The notes below the pieces were generated by a model, which was not told where the DNA came from, did no database searches, and was given only the letters and a program-made list of their open reading frames with translations. This document shows positions 1-13,729 of a stretch of DNA of 64,000 nucleotides, piece after piece. Source of the stretch: Voacanga thouarsii. Its lineage: Eukaryota > Streptophyta > Magnoliopsida > Gentianales > Apocynaceae. The stretch spans positions 1,426,001-1,490,000 of the forward strand of contig JANUWF010001617.1 in assembly GCA_026120185.1 (NCBI GenBank), written 5' to 3'. Numbering within the stretch: the stretch's first letter is position 1; each line of letters begins with the position of its first letter. The translations under genes and the position numbers were made by a program.

Positions 1-13
1 TTCTGAAACCAAC

Positions 14-2043
<2,030 letters not shown>

Positions 2044-3848
2044 TTGTGGATTTAATGTTATTTACTAGCAGAATTGACTTGAGTTTTCAAATGGGATGTG
2101 CTGAATCCTTTGTGTATAATGTTTTCTGCAGTTGATGATGGTAGTAGAAGACAATTTTGGAGGGAATGAGCATTTGCAGTTTAAATAGGAAAAGAAGATG
2201 TTTCTCGCAGCTCTTGTTTTGGCTTTTTGCAGTAGCTGTTTCTGTTCAATTTCAATCCCCACTCTTGAAGGATCCAGATTGATTTACATTAACCGAGAAG
2301 AAATTGAATGCAGAGGAATCCAAAAGCCAACTTCAACTTATGGTTAGTGACTGGAAGACAATGCCAAATAAAACTTCTTTCTAAACCACACACTTGGAAG
2401 GTTTAGCGGTCTCTCATTACCTGAAGTAGATAAAAATGAAAGAAGTTTGCTTTTTCAAAAATCTGAGATCCAAATCCAAAGCATATTCAGAAATTTCCAT
2501 TATTGAATTGATAAAGTCTCCTTGGGAAGAAGTTTATTTACTGTAAAACAACAATCTTTATCGGTGAATTCCTACTCTTGAAACAAGGGTTCAACGAATA
2601 GCAAAGTTTTTAGCCCTGCAATTGGCAGACACACATTTTAAATTTTATGCTATATTTACTTCTTTTGTTTTAAGTAAAAATAAAGACGCTTCTTCCCTTT
2701 CCCACTTTGTAAAGCTTTGTAAATCATGCATATTGTGTACGGATAAATTTCAAATCTTGATTAGATCTTTGAAACCTCTCACACCAAAATAACTAAATAT
2801 GAATTCCAAATACAAAAATTTAACTCTCTTTTCTGTAAAAATAATTTTAAAAGCCTAGTCTAGTGTAACATTTCCTTACAGTTTGTCCTTGATATGATAA
2901 AGTTGTTTGATGCCCATTTTCATGTTATCGTGCCCAGGAGGCATATTGTCAAAATTACTTTCCTTCTAACCTTCAACCTTGGAAAATTAAAATGTCTCAA
3001 AGACGCTTCTTTGGCAAAGGAAAACCACAAGGAATCTAACGTGGGCTGGAATTAATAATACACGTACCGGAAATGGAATTAACATTCTTTCATGAATGGT
3101 AAAAAAAATTCTTGAAATCTTGAGAGTATTTAATAGTAAATAATAACAATCTCATTTTAACAGAGGCATAAACCTTGCATGAAACAAACATTCCAACATA
3201 TTGTAACACTAGCGTATGGGGAATTCTTCAATCAAATTACCATTTTATGAATCATTTCATGCACCTATAGGAATTTTTTGAGCCCATCGTGTACTACTTG
3301 TGTATATTCGGATATGGCGTAAATCAATTCAATCATCAATGTTTACCCCATTTTACCTAGGATAGGTTTTTCATACTCTAAACCACGAATAACAATGTCC
3401 AGTTAGGATTAAATGGAACCAAGTACTGAAACTAGCTTAATTTGGCTCACCTACCTTAATTTCAGTTATGAAGGTCACCCTAATTTCCGTACCACACTAT
3501 CTCACTATTAAAGAAACCAATCACGAAACCGGGAGAACATACACACACACAAGCACACAAAAAAATGACCAAAGGCAGATTAACATCCTCTGGTAACTTT
3601 AAGTCTGGTATACATTTGGTGCTTTTTTTTTTTGTTTCAATTTTTTTTTTTTCCTTTTTACCCTACAAAATGCACTAGTTATAGTTTATATACTACAAAA
3701 TACATTACAAGTTCAGATACTATGAAATGGGCATATGGAAAGGTGTAAGAGAACATCTGATCACATATAAGGAGCCCAGATTGGGGCTGCAGAACCAGCT
3801 TAAGAATGGAATCACTTCGGAAATAGAGGCGGTAATGTCCACTTCCGG
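2044..3848. other. Spacer between FTSH6 and the JmjC gene
   Basis: Holds the upstream region of the leftward FTSH6 gene and the presumed 3' untranslated and terminator region of the leftward JmjC gene. I see AT-rich sequence, T runs near 3626-3655 and no convincing coding exon. Open frames on either strand here are short and match nothing I recognise. Confidence 0.6.
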
Positions 3849-6800
3849 TTACTCAGCTTCTGGTTCTAAAACCTGGAAAAGAGAATTTCCCCAGAAGAAT
3901 GTGAAACAAAGCTAATCAATGCATGCACATAAATCCACGAGTCAATCTAATAAACAGAGAGACCCAAAAGCCGATACAAAAAATGTATGGTAAAATAATA
4001 ATTAGGTTACATATCCAATACGGTAAAAAGCCATAATCATCAAATGCATGTTGCACATAACAGTGCCCAAAATTAAATCAAGAAGATGGGTAACTAATAG
4101 GCATAAGCAGATTTTTAACATTTACAATAACAGAGCACACGGTAAATGATGGAATAAAGAAACAGGGACGTTTTCTTGCAAACCAGAGAAAGAATGATTA
4201 CCTTTAAGCATGCACTTTTCTGAGGCTCAAGACTGCACACTGCTTGGTCGAGCGCATGAAGGACCATCTTTTTTACCTATTTAAAGCATAACGTAAATCA
4301 GGGAGACTTGCAAAAGGAATCTTATTTTATATGGTCAAGTGGACAACATCAGAAAAGGCATATGATTATACTACTAGGAGACCACCGTCAAACTATACCG
4401 TCAATTAGCTATGGACCAGACTAGCTCATTTAAATGCAAGAGCAAAACACAAATCGAACTCCCAACAAATGGATATGCAAATTAGGAGAAGGAAGACTAA
4501 AGGCTTATTCTATAACATCATAACTGATCCAGAAAGTTCTGATAGCAGGGAAGTGACTCCTTGCGTTCCTCAGCTTAAACTTGAATATAACAAAAATTAC
4601 ACAAATGTACCTCCAACTTGTCCTCCTTTGCCCGGTGCTTCTGAGGAAGAACACGAAACTCCTCCGTCAAGCGAACACATTCAGAAACATTTTCAGGGGA
4701 AACAAAGTCAAGCGCAACCTTTATGCAAGACTGCAAGAGTTCAATAAGAAGATCCAGGCATAATTAGAAGATGCTCCAGTGTAAATGAACCAAAAGTTTT
4801 TGATTTGCTTGTAATCCATCGGCTAGGTCTTTTAATTCCATATAAATCCATAAAGAATTTAAGGAGCCTCATTTAATTAAAAAAAACCAAAATGTGTACT
4901 CAACCAACCCTGCAAAAACTTAGATGAGAATGTGCGTTCAAAATGTTCACAGATGATAATCCTTTCCCGTATTTCGCACTTCAAACAGAGAAAAGAAAAG
5001 ATGGGTGAAAGCGGAGAAATCAAACAATCTTCTAATTTGTTTCAGATGTCCAATGCGACACATTTGAAGAATAGCTTTAGGAGCCAATTCCAAAGCTAAG
5101 CACATTTGCTTCCATTACACAGTTCACTTTTCTTAGTTATTGACAGAAATAAGCTGATCTAATAATGGATAAAAATGTAAGCTTTTAGGCAAGTTTCTCC
5201 TCATACTGAAATATTTTGTGTCCTATATTCTTATTCCTCAATTTCCTTTCCTTTTGCACTCCTCTTCTCTCCTTCGAACCAGCTATTTCCTGTATATGGT
5301 TGATCACTAACCTTCAATCAAACTACACTACTTTGCTTGTAACAAAAAGGAAGTGATACACCTAAGTAGACACATGCACGTGCATCATGGTCAGGACAAT
5401 AGTGATTGCAAAATTATTTGTTCTTATAAAGTTGGAATATGTACTGTCGAAGGAAAGAGCAGGAGACAACAATCATTCTTTGTACAAAAGATTGGCAATG
5501 GTAAAAGCTCTTCATGAACCCTCTCAAAGAAGGACATAATCTTGCTGGTGAAGACCTGGAGGGTTGAGAATCAAAGATGCACTAGGGTGTTGGAAGCTTT
5601 AGAATGGTGTTAAGAAGTAAAGCACTTCTGAATATAGATCCCCAGCTGTTGAAAAGATTGATAGAAAAGGAATCTTCTAAAGAACTGTCTAATCGTCACA
5701 ACACACATTTGAAGGTATACTATTGATTGAGATATACCCAAAAAAAGGGAAATAAGAGTTGCAACAAAACCGTTTATGGAAAATGTAAATTACACATGCA
5801 GCAGAATTTCAACTTGCACAATGAAGGTTTCAAAAGACACCATAAATTATTAAATTCAACTACTAATATACCTTAAGATTTCTAACTTGATGGGGACACC
5901 CAGCAGGTATGAAAACTGCCTCACCAAGCTTCTGTACAAATGTCCAGGGCTCAACTCCTACATTGACCATATAAGCACATACCATTGAAATTAAAATGGA
6001 GAAAAAAGAAAAACTATAAGTCATGAGAATCTTTAAAGGACATCAAACAAACCAAATTCCTCCTTCAGCTTCCTTTTATGATGTGAAGTTAAGTAGAAAG
6101 TTTGGTCATGAATAGGATGAAAAACCTACAAATCAAACATGGTAAAAATAAAAAATTTTATAACCAATTGTTAAGAACCATGTTAATAAAATATTAGAAC
6201 ACAATTAGGAATAAAAAAAGCAAATGACATGCTAAGAGAGAAAAAGAAATGACACAATTTGTAAATCAACTTGAAGCTAGACGGCTGAAGAATCAAAAAG
6301 CACAATAAATATAATGTTTGGAAGAAGGCAAGGAGGAGACGGAAGGATTAGTGTCTTTGCAATTGTATCATTTACAGCATAAATTACTCAGCTACTTAAA
6401 TTTCAAATTTGGCTGGCTTCTCTTTTATTAACAGTAAGGCTCGACCACGCATGGTACCTGAAATTTTATCTATATATGAATCTTCTGTTGCTTTACTTGG
6501 TAAAACAAGCAACGGCAATGAAACAAACCAACTATGTTGGGCATTCAACAGGTTTTTGGACCTCAAAAACGTTCGGAAACTTATAAATGTGATACGTCAT
6601 AGTAAACAAGGCTTGCAACAACCACTCACGTCACAAGGCAAGCCCTTTAAAAAAACAACTGAGAACGCATAATATGTCAGAAACTTACCTGTTCCACTGG
6701 ACGGCAGTACATATGCCTGAATTCCTTATGGTGCTTTCTAAGATACTCTTCAATCTTGGGAACATCCTGTCGCCGGAAAATATCCCAGAGTGCACCTCCG

Positions 6801-9800
6801 TCAGCTGTCAATAAGCCATTCAATTTGTTTCCGTTATCTATTTCTGGACCAAGAGAAAAATCATTTTCCAGATCTAACTTCATTCAAAAATTCACTTTAA
6901 ATGGAGCAGCATCAAACTCACCTACACAACTTTTATTTTCCTCAGTCATGCTTGTCCCTTCAATTTGAAATTCGCCAGCAGTTGTCATATCAGTTGACAA
7001 ACTTGATTTCCCGTCCAAGTTATTTTGAGTTTTTAGCATTCCACCAGCATCAGAGTTCTCCTCTGATGATATTCCAAGAGCTTCACCTGGTTCACTGGAA
7101 TTAATATTTTGCACATTCTTATTCTCATTTACAACAGCCAACAAATTGGCAGCTTTACCACTGTCTTCTTCATCTTGCATTGACAAGAGATCAACCCTCC
7201 CATCTTGGATACCCAAGGAATCATTGCACTCTTTCCCATCTCCTTGAGGGGCAGCATGTTCACTAAACGAATCAGTTATAGATGACTCCAACCTCACTTT
7301 CTTGTTGTTAACAGTCTGTTCATTACTTGTATCAACTGTACCAAAGAGTTCCATCTGGTCTTGCACAGCATGCTTTTTCTTTAACTTCTTAATTTTATCC
7401 AGCTTATATTGTTCAACAGAGACATCAGCAGTATGCATCAAGATATTCACCTGATTCATTAAAGAGGGACAAAATTGATGAGCTGAAACAATTCAAAGCA
7501 GATTAACCTAGGAAAAATACATTCTATGCACGTCAACCTAAACACTTCGGCAAAACAAACGATCAGATACCAAAAGATCCCATTTGCTAGTCCAATAGAG
7601 AATCAAACGCAGCAAATAATTCAACAACCAAGTAAATTTTCCTCATTTCCAAAAGTTGACCCTCCAGATTTTGACTCCTCAGCTACACCAAGATATTTCT
7701 CAAAAGATATTCCTTCCATTTTTTTTTTTTTTTTGGGGGGGGGGGGGTTGTTTTGGGAAGGGAAAGGGGAGAACATGATTTCTTTTTCGCTTTACTTAAA
7801 ATAATTTACATATAGCTGGTTTCAGGTGAAAAGAGCATTTTTCTTCTCTTACAGATAAAATACTGGCAACGAGAAACCATATACAGAGGCACTATTCATG
7901 ATAGCTATCTTCTCAACACTTTTTAAGAGAGAATGCACTTCAATCAGTGAAATAACATTTTCAGACTTCCTTTTTTCTCAACAGCTTAAAATAGGTTTAA
8001 GTTTCAAGAACAGAACAAATTCTTCAGCACTCTCAGAAGCATATTACTCACAGAAAAAATAAATCCGTATGAAGCTCAAGAAAGCACTTAAAAACTAGCA
8101 ACCTTTCCTTTTTTCCCACTAGAATCAATATCACACATACCGCATCAGACATGTCACAGTGAAGCTTTGTCACGGAGTCTCCACGTCCAAGCTCTTCTGC
8201 AAATCCATATGCTATATATGTCTTAGGCCCCATATCTGGCTTCAGCACATGTTTTGGCAATTTAGCTGCCACATTAAGAACGCCAGAATGTGGATGTGTG
8301 TACTCTTTGAAAGGCAAGGCGCATGTAAATTCAATACAGTGACGAGCAAGCCGCTTCTCGAATAAGGTAGATGGGGGCCAGTCCTTCAGTTTCAACATTT
8401 CAGGCCAGGACTCAGAATCTTCCCGACCCTTCTCATACCCCATGAAAAATTTATGAATATTTATGTCCACCTGCAAATTCAACAAAGTATGTAAGGTTTT
8501 CTCTACCTTAGAGAACAAGAATATAGATCCAGTTCCCAGGATTGTTAGTAGTATATTACACTTCTCAACAAGACGATCACTAATATAAATACAAGAACCT
8601 TCTTGTAAACTAATATAGAAGGCAAAGCATGCACGGTCATAATATTGCATATTTATTGTTTCTCCCAAGGTACTCTGAAAAAGATTACATGCACATTCAG
8701 TTTCTTCCACTATTTATTATAGAAATGGAGATTACATGCTCATTCAGTTTCTTCCACTATCTATTATAGAAATGGACTTTCAGAACAACCAGCAATGACA
8801 AAAATTTGTAACATGTCAAAAGCATTCTTGGAACCAAATAATAGTTTGCATCATGATGGGTAGACAGAAAATTCATGCAGCATGCCACCTAGGGAAACCC
8901 ACCAAAGAAGCCTCACGTATATCATTAAGCTCAACAACAATAAAAACTACCAAATTGGATAAAAGCATGTGGCAGTAAACAACATGGGCAACAATACATT
9001 TGTAAAGAAATATCAGTTTCTTGAACGCTCATAAATATGCATCTCTATGTATGTACAATTGGAAGATTGTAACTTGAAAGCATATATGAGCGTACAACTC
9101 TTCATGCTCCTCCAAAGTCCAATATAAATCATTCTAACCGCTTCAAGGAGTTGATGAATGAAAAATTTCATAAGCAGTTCCCAAAAGCTAAAAGAATCTT
9201 CAATGAAGACACTATCATTCTTTGAGACACAGCTACAATTTTTTTTGCATGTTTTATCAGTATGGTGACATCATACCATCAAGCACTTCTAATAATGCTA
9301 GCAAACCACATTCTTCATGGCACTACGTGCACAAAGATGTAAATAAGAATATATTGAGTACCCCAAAAAAGAGAGAATAGTGATAATAATAAAAACTTGC
9401 CTCACATAAATCTAGACAATCAACTGCTGTCACCAACAAATCTGAAGATCCCTTTTTAACCAGAATCTCACGAACTGCCCGCCACATGACCATAGGCTCC
9501 CAGCTCAATCCAGGTGTTAGTTTCAGGACATCGCTAACAATCACTGGTTCTCCCATAATCCAATGTCTCTGGAAATGATCAAGGTCCCCTTGCTGGAGGT
9601 CGCTTGCTAAGGGGGAATACAGATAGTTGTCATCAGAATTCAGTCTAGATGCAGCTTTTCTCAAAAAAGTTTTTCCAAGCTCAACATTGACATTGCGCTT
9701 GAAACAGAGGCACTGCTCGGACATTATAGAATCATTTGAAAGCCTACTGGTTTCAATTATATTTTGTACTCTCTCTTTTAATTCAGAAACATCACTTTCA

Positions 9801-12800
9801 GCAAAGATACATTTAAGCTGTAGGAGGTTAGCCCCACAACCACCCCTTTCTTCAGGTGGGCAAGGAATTTCACCATTTTGTTTTGCTTTCCACTCAGATT
9901 GAACCCTCCTCTCCTTAGGAGCTGATTCACTGCATGATACCGATGAAGGCTTACGTGGTCCTCCATGCAAGTAAGGTTCCCCACAATCAATGTACTGAAT
10001 GACAACGTCTTCATCACCTCCTTTCAAGCAGCCTTTACGTATGTCTTGGCAACATGTCAAACAGAGATCATATGAACAGTTTGGACAGCTTCTATGAAAA
10101 TCAACTATAGATGTACCGCAATTGTCACTGCATGGGCATTAGTTATATCACCACTCTTTTAGAAAAAATACAATCCACAACCAAAGATATTATTAACTAC
10201 CAGAAGAAACTGCCTTACCAATATAGTCGCTCATCTGGGTAACATTTAGTTCTCTCTATCTCAAACTCTGATGACAACAGGCCTGCATGATCAGTCAATA
10301 AATGTATTAAGTACTGGTAGAATCACCAAGTATGCAATTTCAACAGATACACGTGCTGTAAACCATCTTAAGACTCTCAATAGCAGCAAATTCATTACTT
10401 ACAAACAAATAGAATGTCCATATATTTCCCCTCCTTCCTCCCACTTACTCTTGTATTCATAATATTCTTCCACGCAAGATAAAATGAAAGATCACTTTCT
10501 ATAAACTACATCCAGACACTTGCATATAAAATGTAAAAGGCATTAGAAGAACAGAACTGCATACAGAAGCACAACTATATGTGTGTGTGTATACATATAT
10601 GTGTGCGCGAACCCCACCCCCACCCAACCAGAACAATATACATGCACTAAGTACAGAAACACAAATTACAAGAACCATACCTCGAATTTTAGCTTCTGTT
10701 TCCTTTTCCATCATTTGGTGAATATCTAACTGGTTCAGAACTGGACCAAGCATACTAACCAGATATCTCAAGTGGCGTGTCCTTTCATCCTTGTTTTTCG
10801 GCATACCAGAATATACATCACGCTGCAGCCACAAAAACAATTAAAAGATAAAAAGATGACCACCAAAAAGGCAAAAACACCATAATTTGTCCCAATATAA
10901 GAAAACAATAAATGCAGCAGAAACCAACATTGGGTATCTTATCTCTACGTAAACAAGCTTTGCAGTTGCAGTTGCCTCGGCAGTATGGGCATGCCTCAGC
11001 AACAGCACCATCTGAAAGTTCAGGGTACCTGCATTAAGCATGCAGAACCAACGAAATTTATAACCTGCCTACTAAAACAACATAGAAACATCACTCAAAT
11101 TTCACTTTGGCAGTCAGCATATATAAGACCAAAAAAGGCAGAAAACTAAGACAGGAGCTTTCCCTAGAAGATTATTAAATTTTAAATTTTGAAAAAAAAA
11201 AAAAAACTAATACTCTTTACCCCCCGCCGGGGGAGAGGGGGGTGGGGGGCGGCGCAGAATAGTAACACAGGCCACAATGGCATGCAACATAAGATGATCA
11301 GGTCAGCCATGCAAATAGGTTTGCCTATCTAAAACAGATTAACGGGATTAAAAATAACAGGCTAAGATCCAGGGAGAAGAAACATTAATCTTTACAGCAT
11401 GATATGCAACAGATAGCATGATCATTAGATACATTAAAGTTCAGTAAGTTGAAGAATAGAAAATCAATATGCAACAGATAGCTCATTAAAGACTTCATAC
11501 ATAAAACAATCAGATAGAGTTTGAAGAATCAGAAATAGAAAAGCTAAATTAAGTGTCCCTCATTGTCTGGCATCTCATGAGATAAAAACCGTCTATGATT
11601 GGCTTGGTCATAACGAAACAGCCAACATCAAACAGAAGAGATTACAGGAATAGGTGTTGAATTACAAATGAATTTGTTCTCTAATAAGTAGCTGTATTCA
11701 CCTAATAACGAACACATTGAAGGAGAATCTAACAAAGCTATAAAGCATACCCTCTGCTTTCATGCAATTGAAGAGTTGCATTATATAGAACACATATAAA
11801 GCAGAAAACTGTAAACCTTTCCATGAATTAACAGTATATTACCATTTCTGAATGCAATCCAAACAATAACGCCTATGGCAGCCCTTTGGGTTGTTACGTT
11901 CCTTGCGACACCTTACAACCTTCTTATTACTCACCATACACTGGTGGCACATCTGGCAATTATCTTCTGGATCCTGTACATTCAATTCTCTAAAGTAAGT
12001 GTTTCACTAATTCAAATAGATAGATTCACAGGCATATGGAAGAACATGCACATAACAGATAATGAATCCAGGTAAAGCTTACGTCACTACTGAAGTGTTT
12101 TCTCCTAAGATCAACCTTATTAGACTTAAAGCTCATCCTCGTTGGGCGAGAGCTTGTTTCCCTTGAAGTATCTGACATGTCTTCACTTTTCAAACTATTT
12201 GTCCGCTGTACTTCCAATCTCAATCTGTTTCCTGAAGTACTCTTGACTTTCTTCACTACTCTACCGACAGAAGCAACATTCTTTTCATTGCCAGCCTCCC
12301 GTTTATGTTCTCTTCCAGCCTTTTTCACTTTATCCTTGTTATGCAATTTCCCCTCCTTCTCTTGTAACTTCTTCTCGTCTCTCTTTGAAAGAACCTCAGG
12401 GTGGGAGTCCAGTTCATCTGCACAATCACCTTCTTGTTTCTCAGTTTCAGAAATGTCTTCCTTTTTCGGATGATTTCTCCTCTGCTCTTCCGATTCTTTC
12501 TCCAAACTACTCTTGGCTTTCTTCACCACCCCATCTACAGAAGCAACGTTATTATCACTAGCAGGGTCCTGTTCATTTCCTCTTTCTGTTTTTTCCTCTT
12601 TAAGCTCATTAGGAAAATTCCCTTCCTTTCCTTGCAACTTCTTATTCTCTCTCTTAGGGAGAAGCTCAGGGTTAAAATCCTTCTTAACAAATTTTGCTAA
12701 GCAAACATTGTCATCTGCCTCAGAACCATCATTAGTATCACCATTTTCACTCTCCCCTACTGATTTCCCTTTCCTAACCTCATTGTGTTTCCCCTTCAAC

Positions 12801-13729
12801 TGAGATTTCTTCTTGCTACCCCCATCCCCTCCTTTTACTAATTTACCACCTTTCTGATCATTCACACTGGTATCAACATCAGAATTCTCATGTTTATCCT
12901 CATCATTCTTCTTATCCCAAGTCCGCAGCATTTTGGTCCTCAGACCCTTTCTTTCTGCCACTTTCACCAAACTATCTCCCACTTCTCCCTCCAAGTTTAC
13001 ACCACCCTCTTCATTACACACTTCTGTTTCCCCAATTTTCTCTTTAGACCCTATTTCAGGACTCCTTTCACAACTTTCAGTTTTTCCCCTCCCATTCTTC
13101 TCATACTCCTCGTCGTCACTCTCTTCGTTTCCCTTGATTTTCTGCTTCTTTATCCCCAACCTAATTCCACTGCTCCTTTCTTCACTTTTTCCCACACCCC
13201 TTTCCTCTTCTTCCTCTGGACTTCCTTCATCCCTCTCAACCTTCTTTTTACTTTTTCCCCCCCTTTTAACCTTATTTCTCTTACCCTCTTCCTTATCACT
13301 CTCCTCCTCCTCTTGTTCCTCTTCAGACGACTCCTCATAACCCACATTCCTAATCTTCTTCTTGGGCAACACCTCTTCTGTCGATGACACCTCACCATCC
13401 CTCCCCCTTCTCCTCTTCTGACTCCTACTACCACTAACCAACCCTCCCCTTCTCGACTTGTTTACACTGAACCCAATACCTCTACTACCACCCCCACGCC
13501 TAGAATTCACAGAACGCTTGCCCATACCTGAAGAATCCTTTGGAGAAGTTAAAGACTTCTGCTTTGCACTAATTTCCACCGACCGGAGGAAATGCTTCTC
13601 GCACAGGGGCCGCTCATGGATCCTCCACCTGTTACACCGCCATGACTTCCCATCACTCTTCTTGCAACGAAGGTTATCCGGCGGCATGATCACCGGTGGT
13701 GCCTCCTTTCCCGCTGACGTCTCCGCCAT
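3849..13729 (-). CDS. JMJ25: WRC-RING-JmjC lysine-specific histone demethylase, JMJ25/KDM3-like, complete
   Basis: Fe(II)/2-oxoglutarate dioxygenase family that removes methyl groups from histone H3K9 in the nucleus. Coding exons (minus): 12083-13729, 11843-11973, 10929-11028, 10681-10822, 10219-10282, 9401-10127, 8141-8470, 6922-7450, 6689-6843, 6053-6125, 5872-5957, 4611-4730, 4202-4276, 3849-3872. They total 4,203 nt (1,400 aa plus stop) with all phases compatible. Residues about 20-50 form a WRC domain (C-x9-C-x10-C-x2-H). About 100-540 is a lysine/glutamate-rich, probably disordered tract. About 550-625 holds the CxxC RING-like fingers and about 690-720 a further cysteine cluster. JmjC runs from about 880 to 1345, with iron ligands H1041 and D1043 (LHCDMSD) and distal H1322 (GCPHQVRN). 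An acidic linker at about 1075-1220 separates the two ligand groups. One intron is GC-AG and one is only 78 nt. The symbol is the group name; which Arabidopsis paralogue is orthologous is not resolved. Confidence 0.93.
7719..7747 (+). repeat. T16-G13 homopolymer junction in a JmjC intron
   Basis: An uninterrupted run of 16 T is followed directly by 13 G, inside the intron between coding exons 7 and 8. On the transcribed (minus) sense it is C13 then A16. Such tracts are prone to length change and to assembly error. Confidence 0.9.
8471..9400 (-). other. GC-AG intron of the JmjC gene
   Basis: The 5' splice site reads GAG|gcaagt, the classic strong GC donor, and the 3' site is a normal ttgcag. 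No GT donor nearby keeps the frame. The junction restores the conserved family reading [13 protein letters not shown], which supports the non-canonical pair. Confidence 0.85.
11221..11254 (+). repeat. GC-rich island with G-quadruplex potential in a JmjC intron
   Basis: A short GC island in AT-rich intron DNA, with G runs of about 5, 6 and 6 separated by 1-3 bases, then a shorter GG. The G-rich strand is opposite to the coding sense of the gene, so a quadruplex would form in DNA, not in the pre-mRNA. Confidence 0.6.

Noticed and set aside
3727..3915. 62-codon plus-strand frame
   Set aside because: It lies opposite the last exon and 3' region of the demethylase gene.
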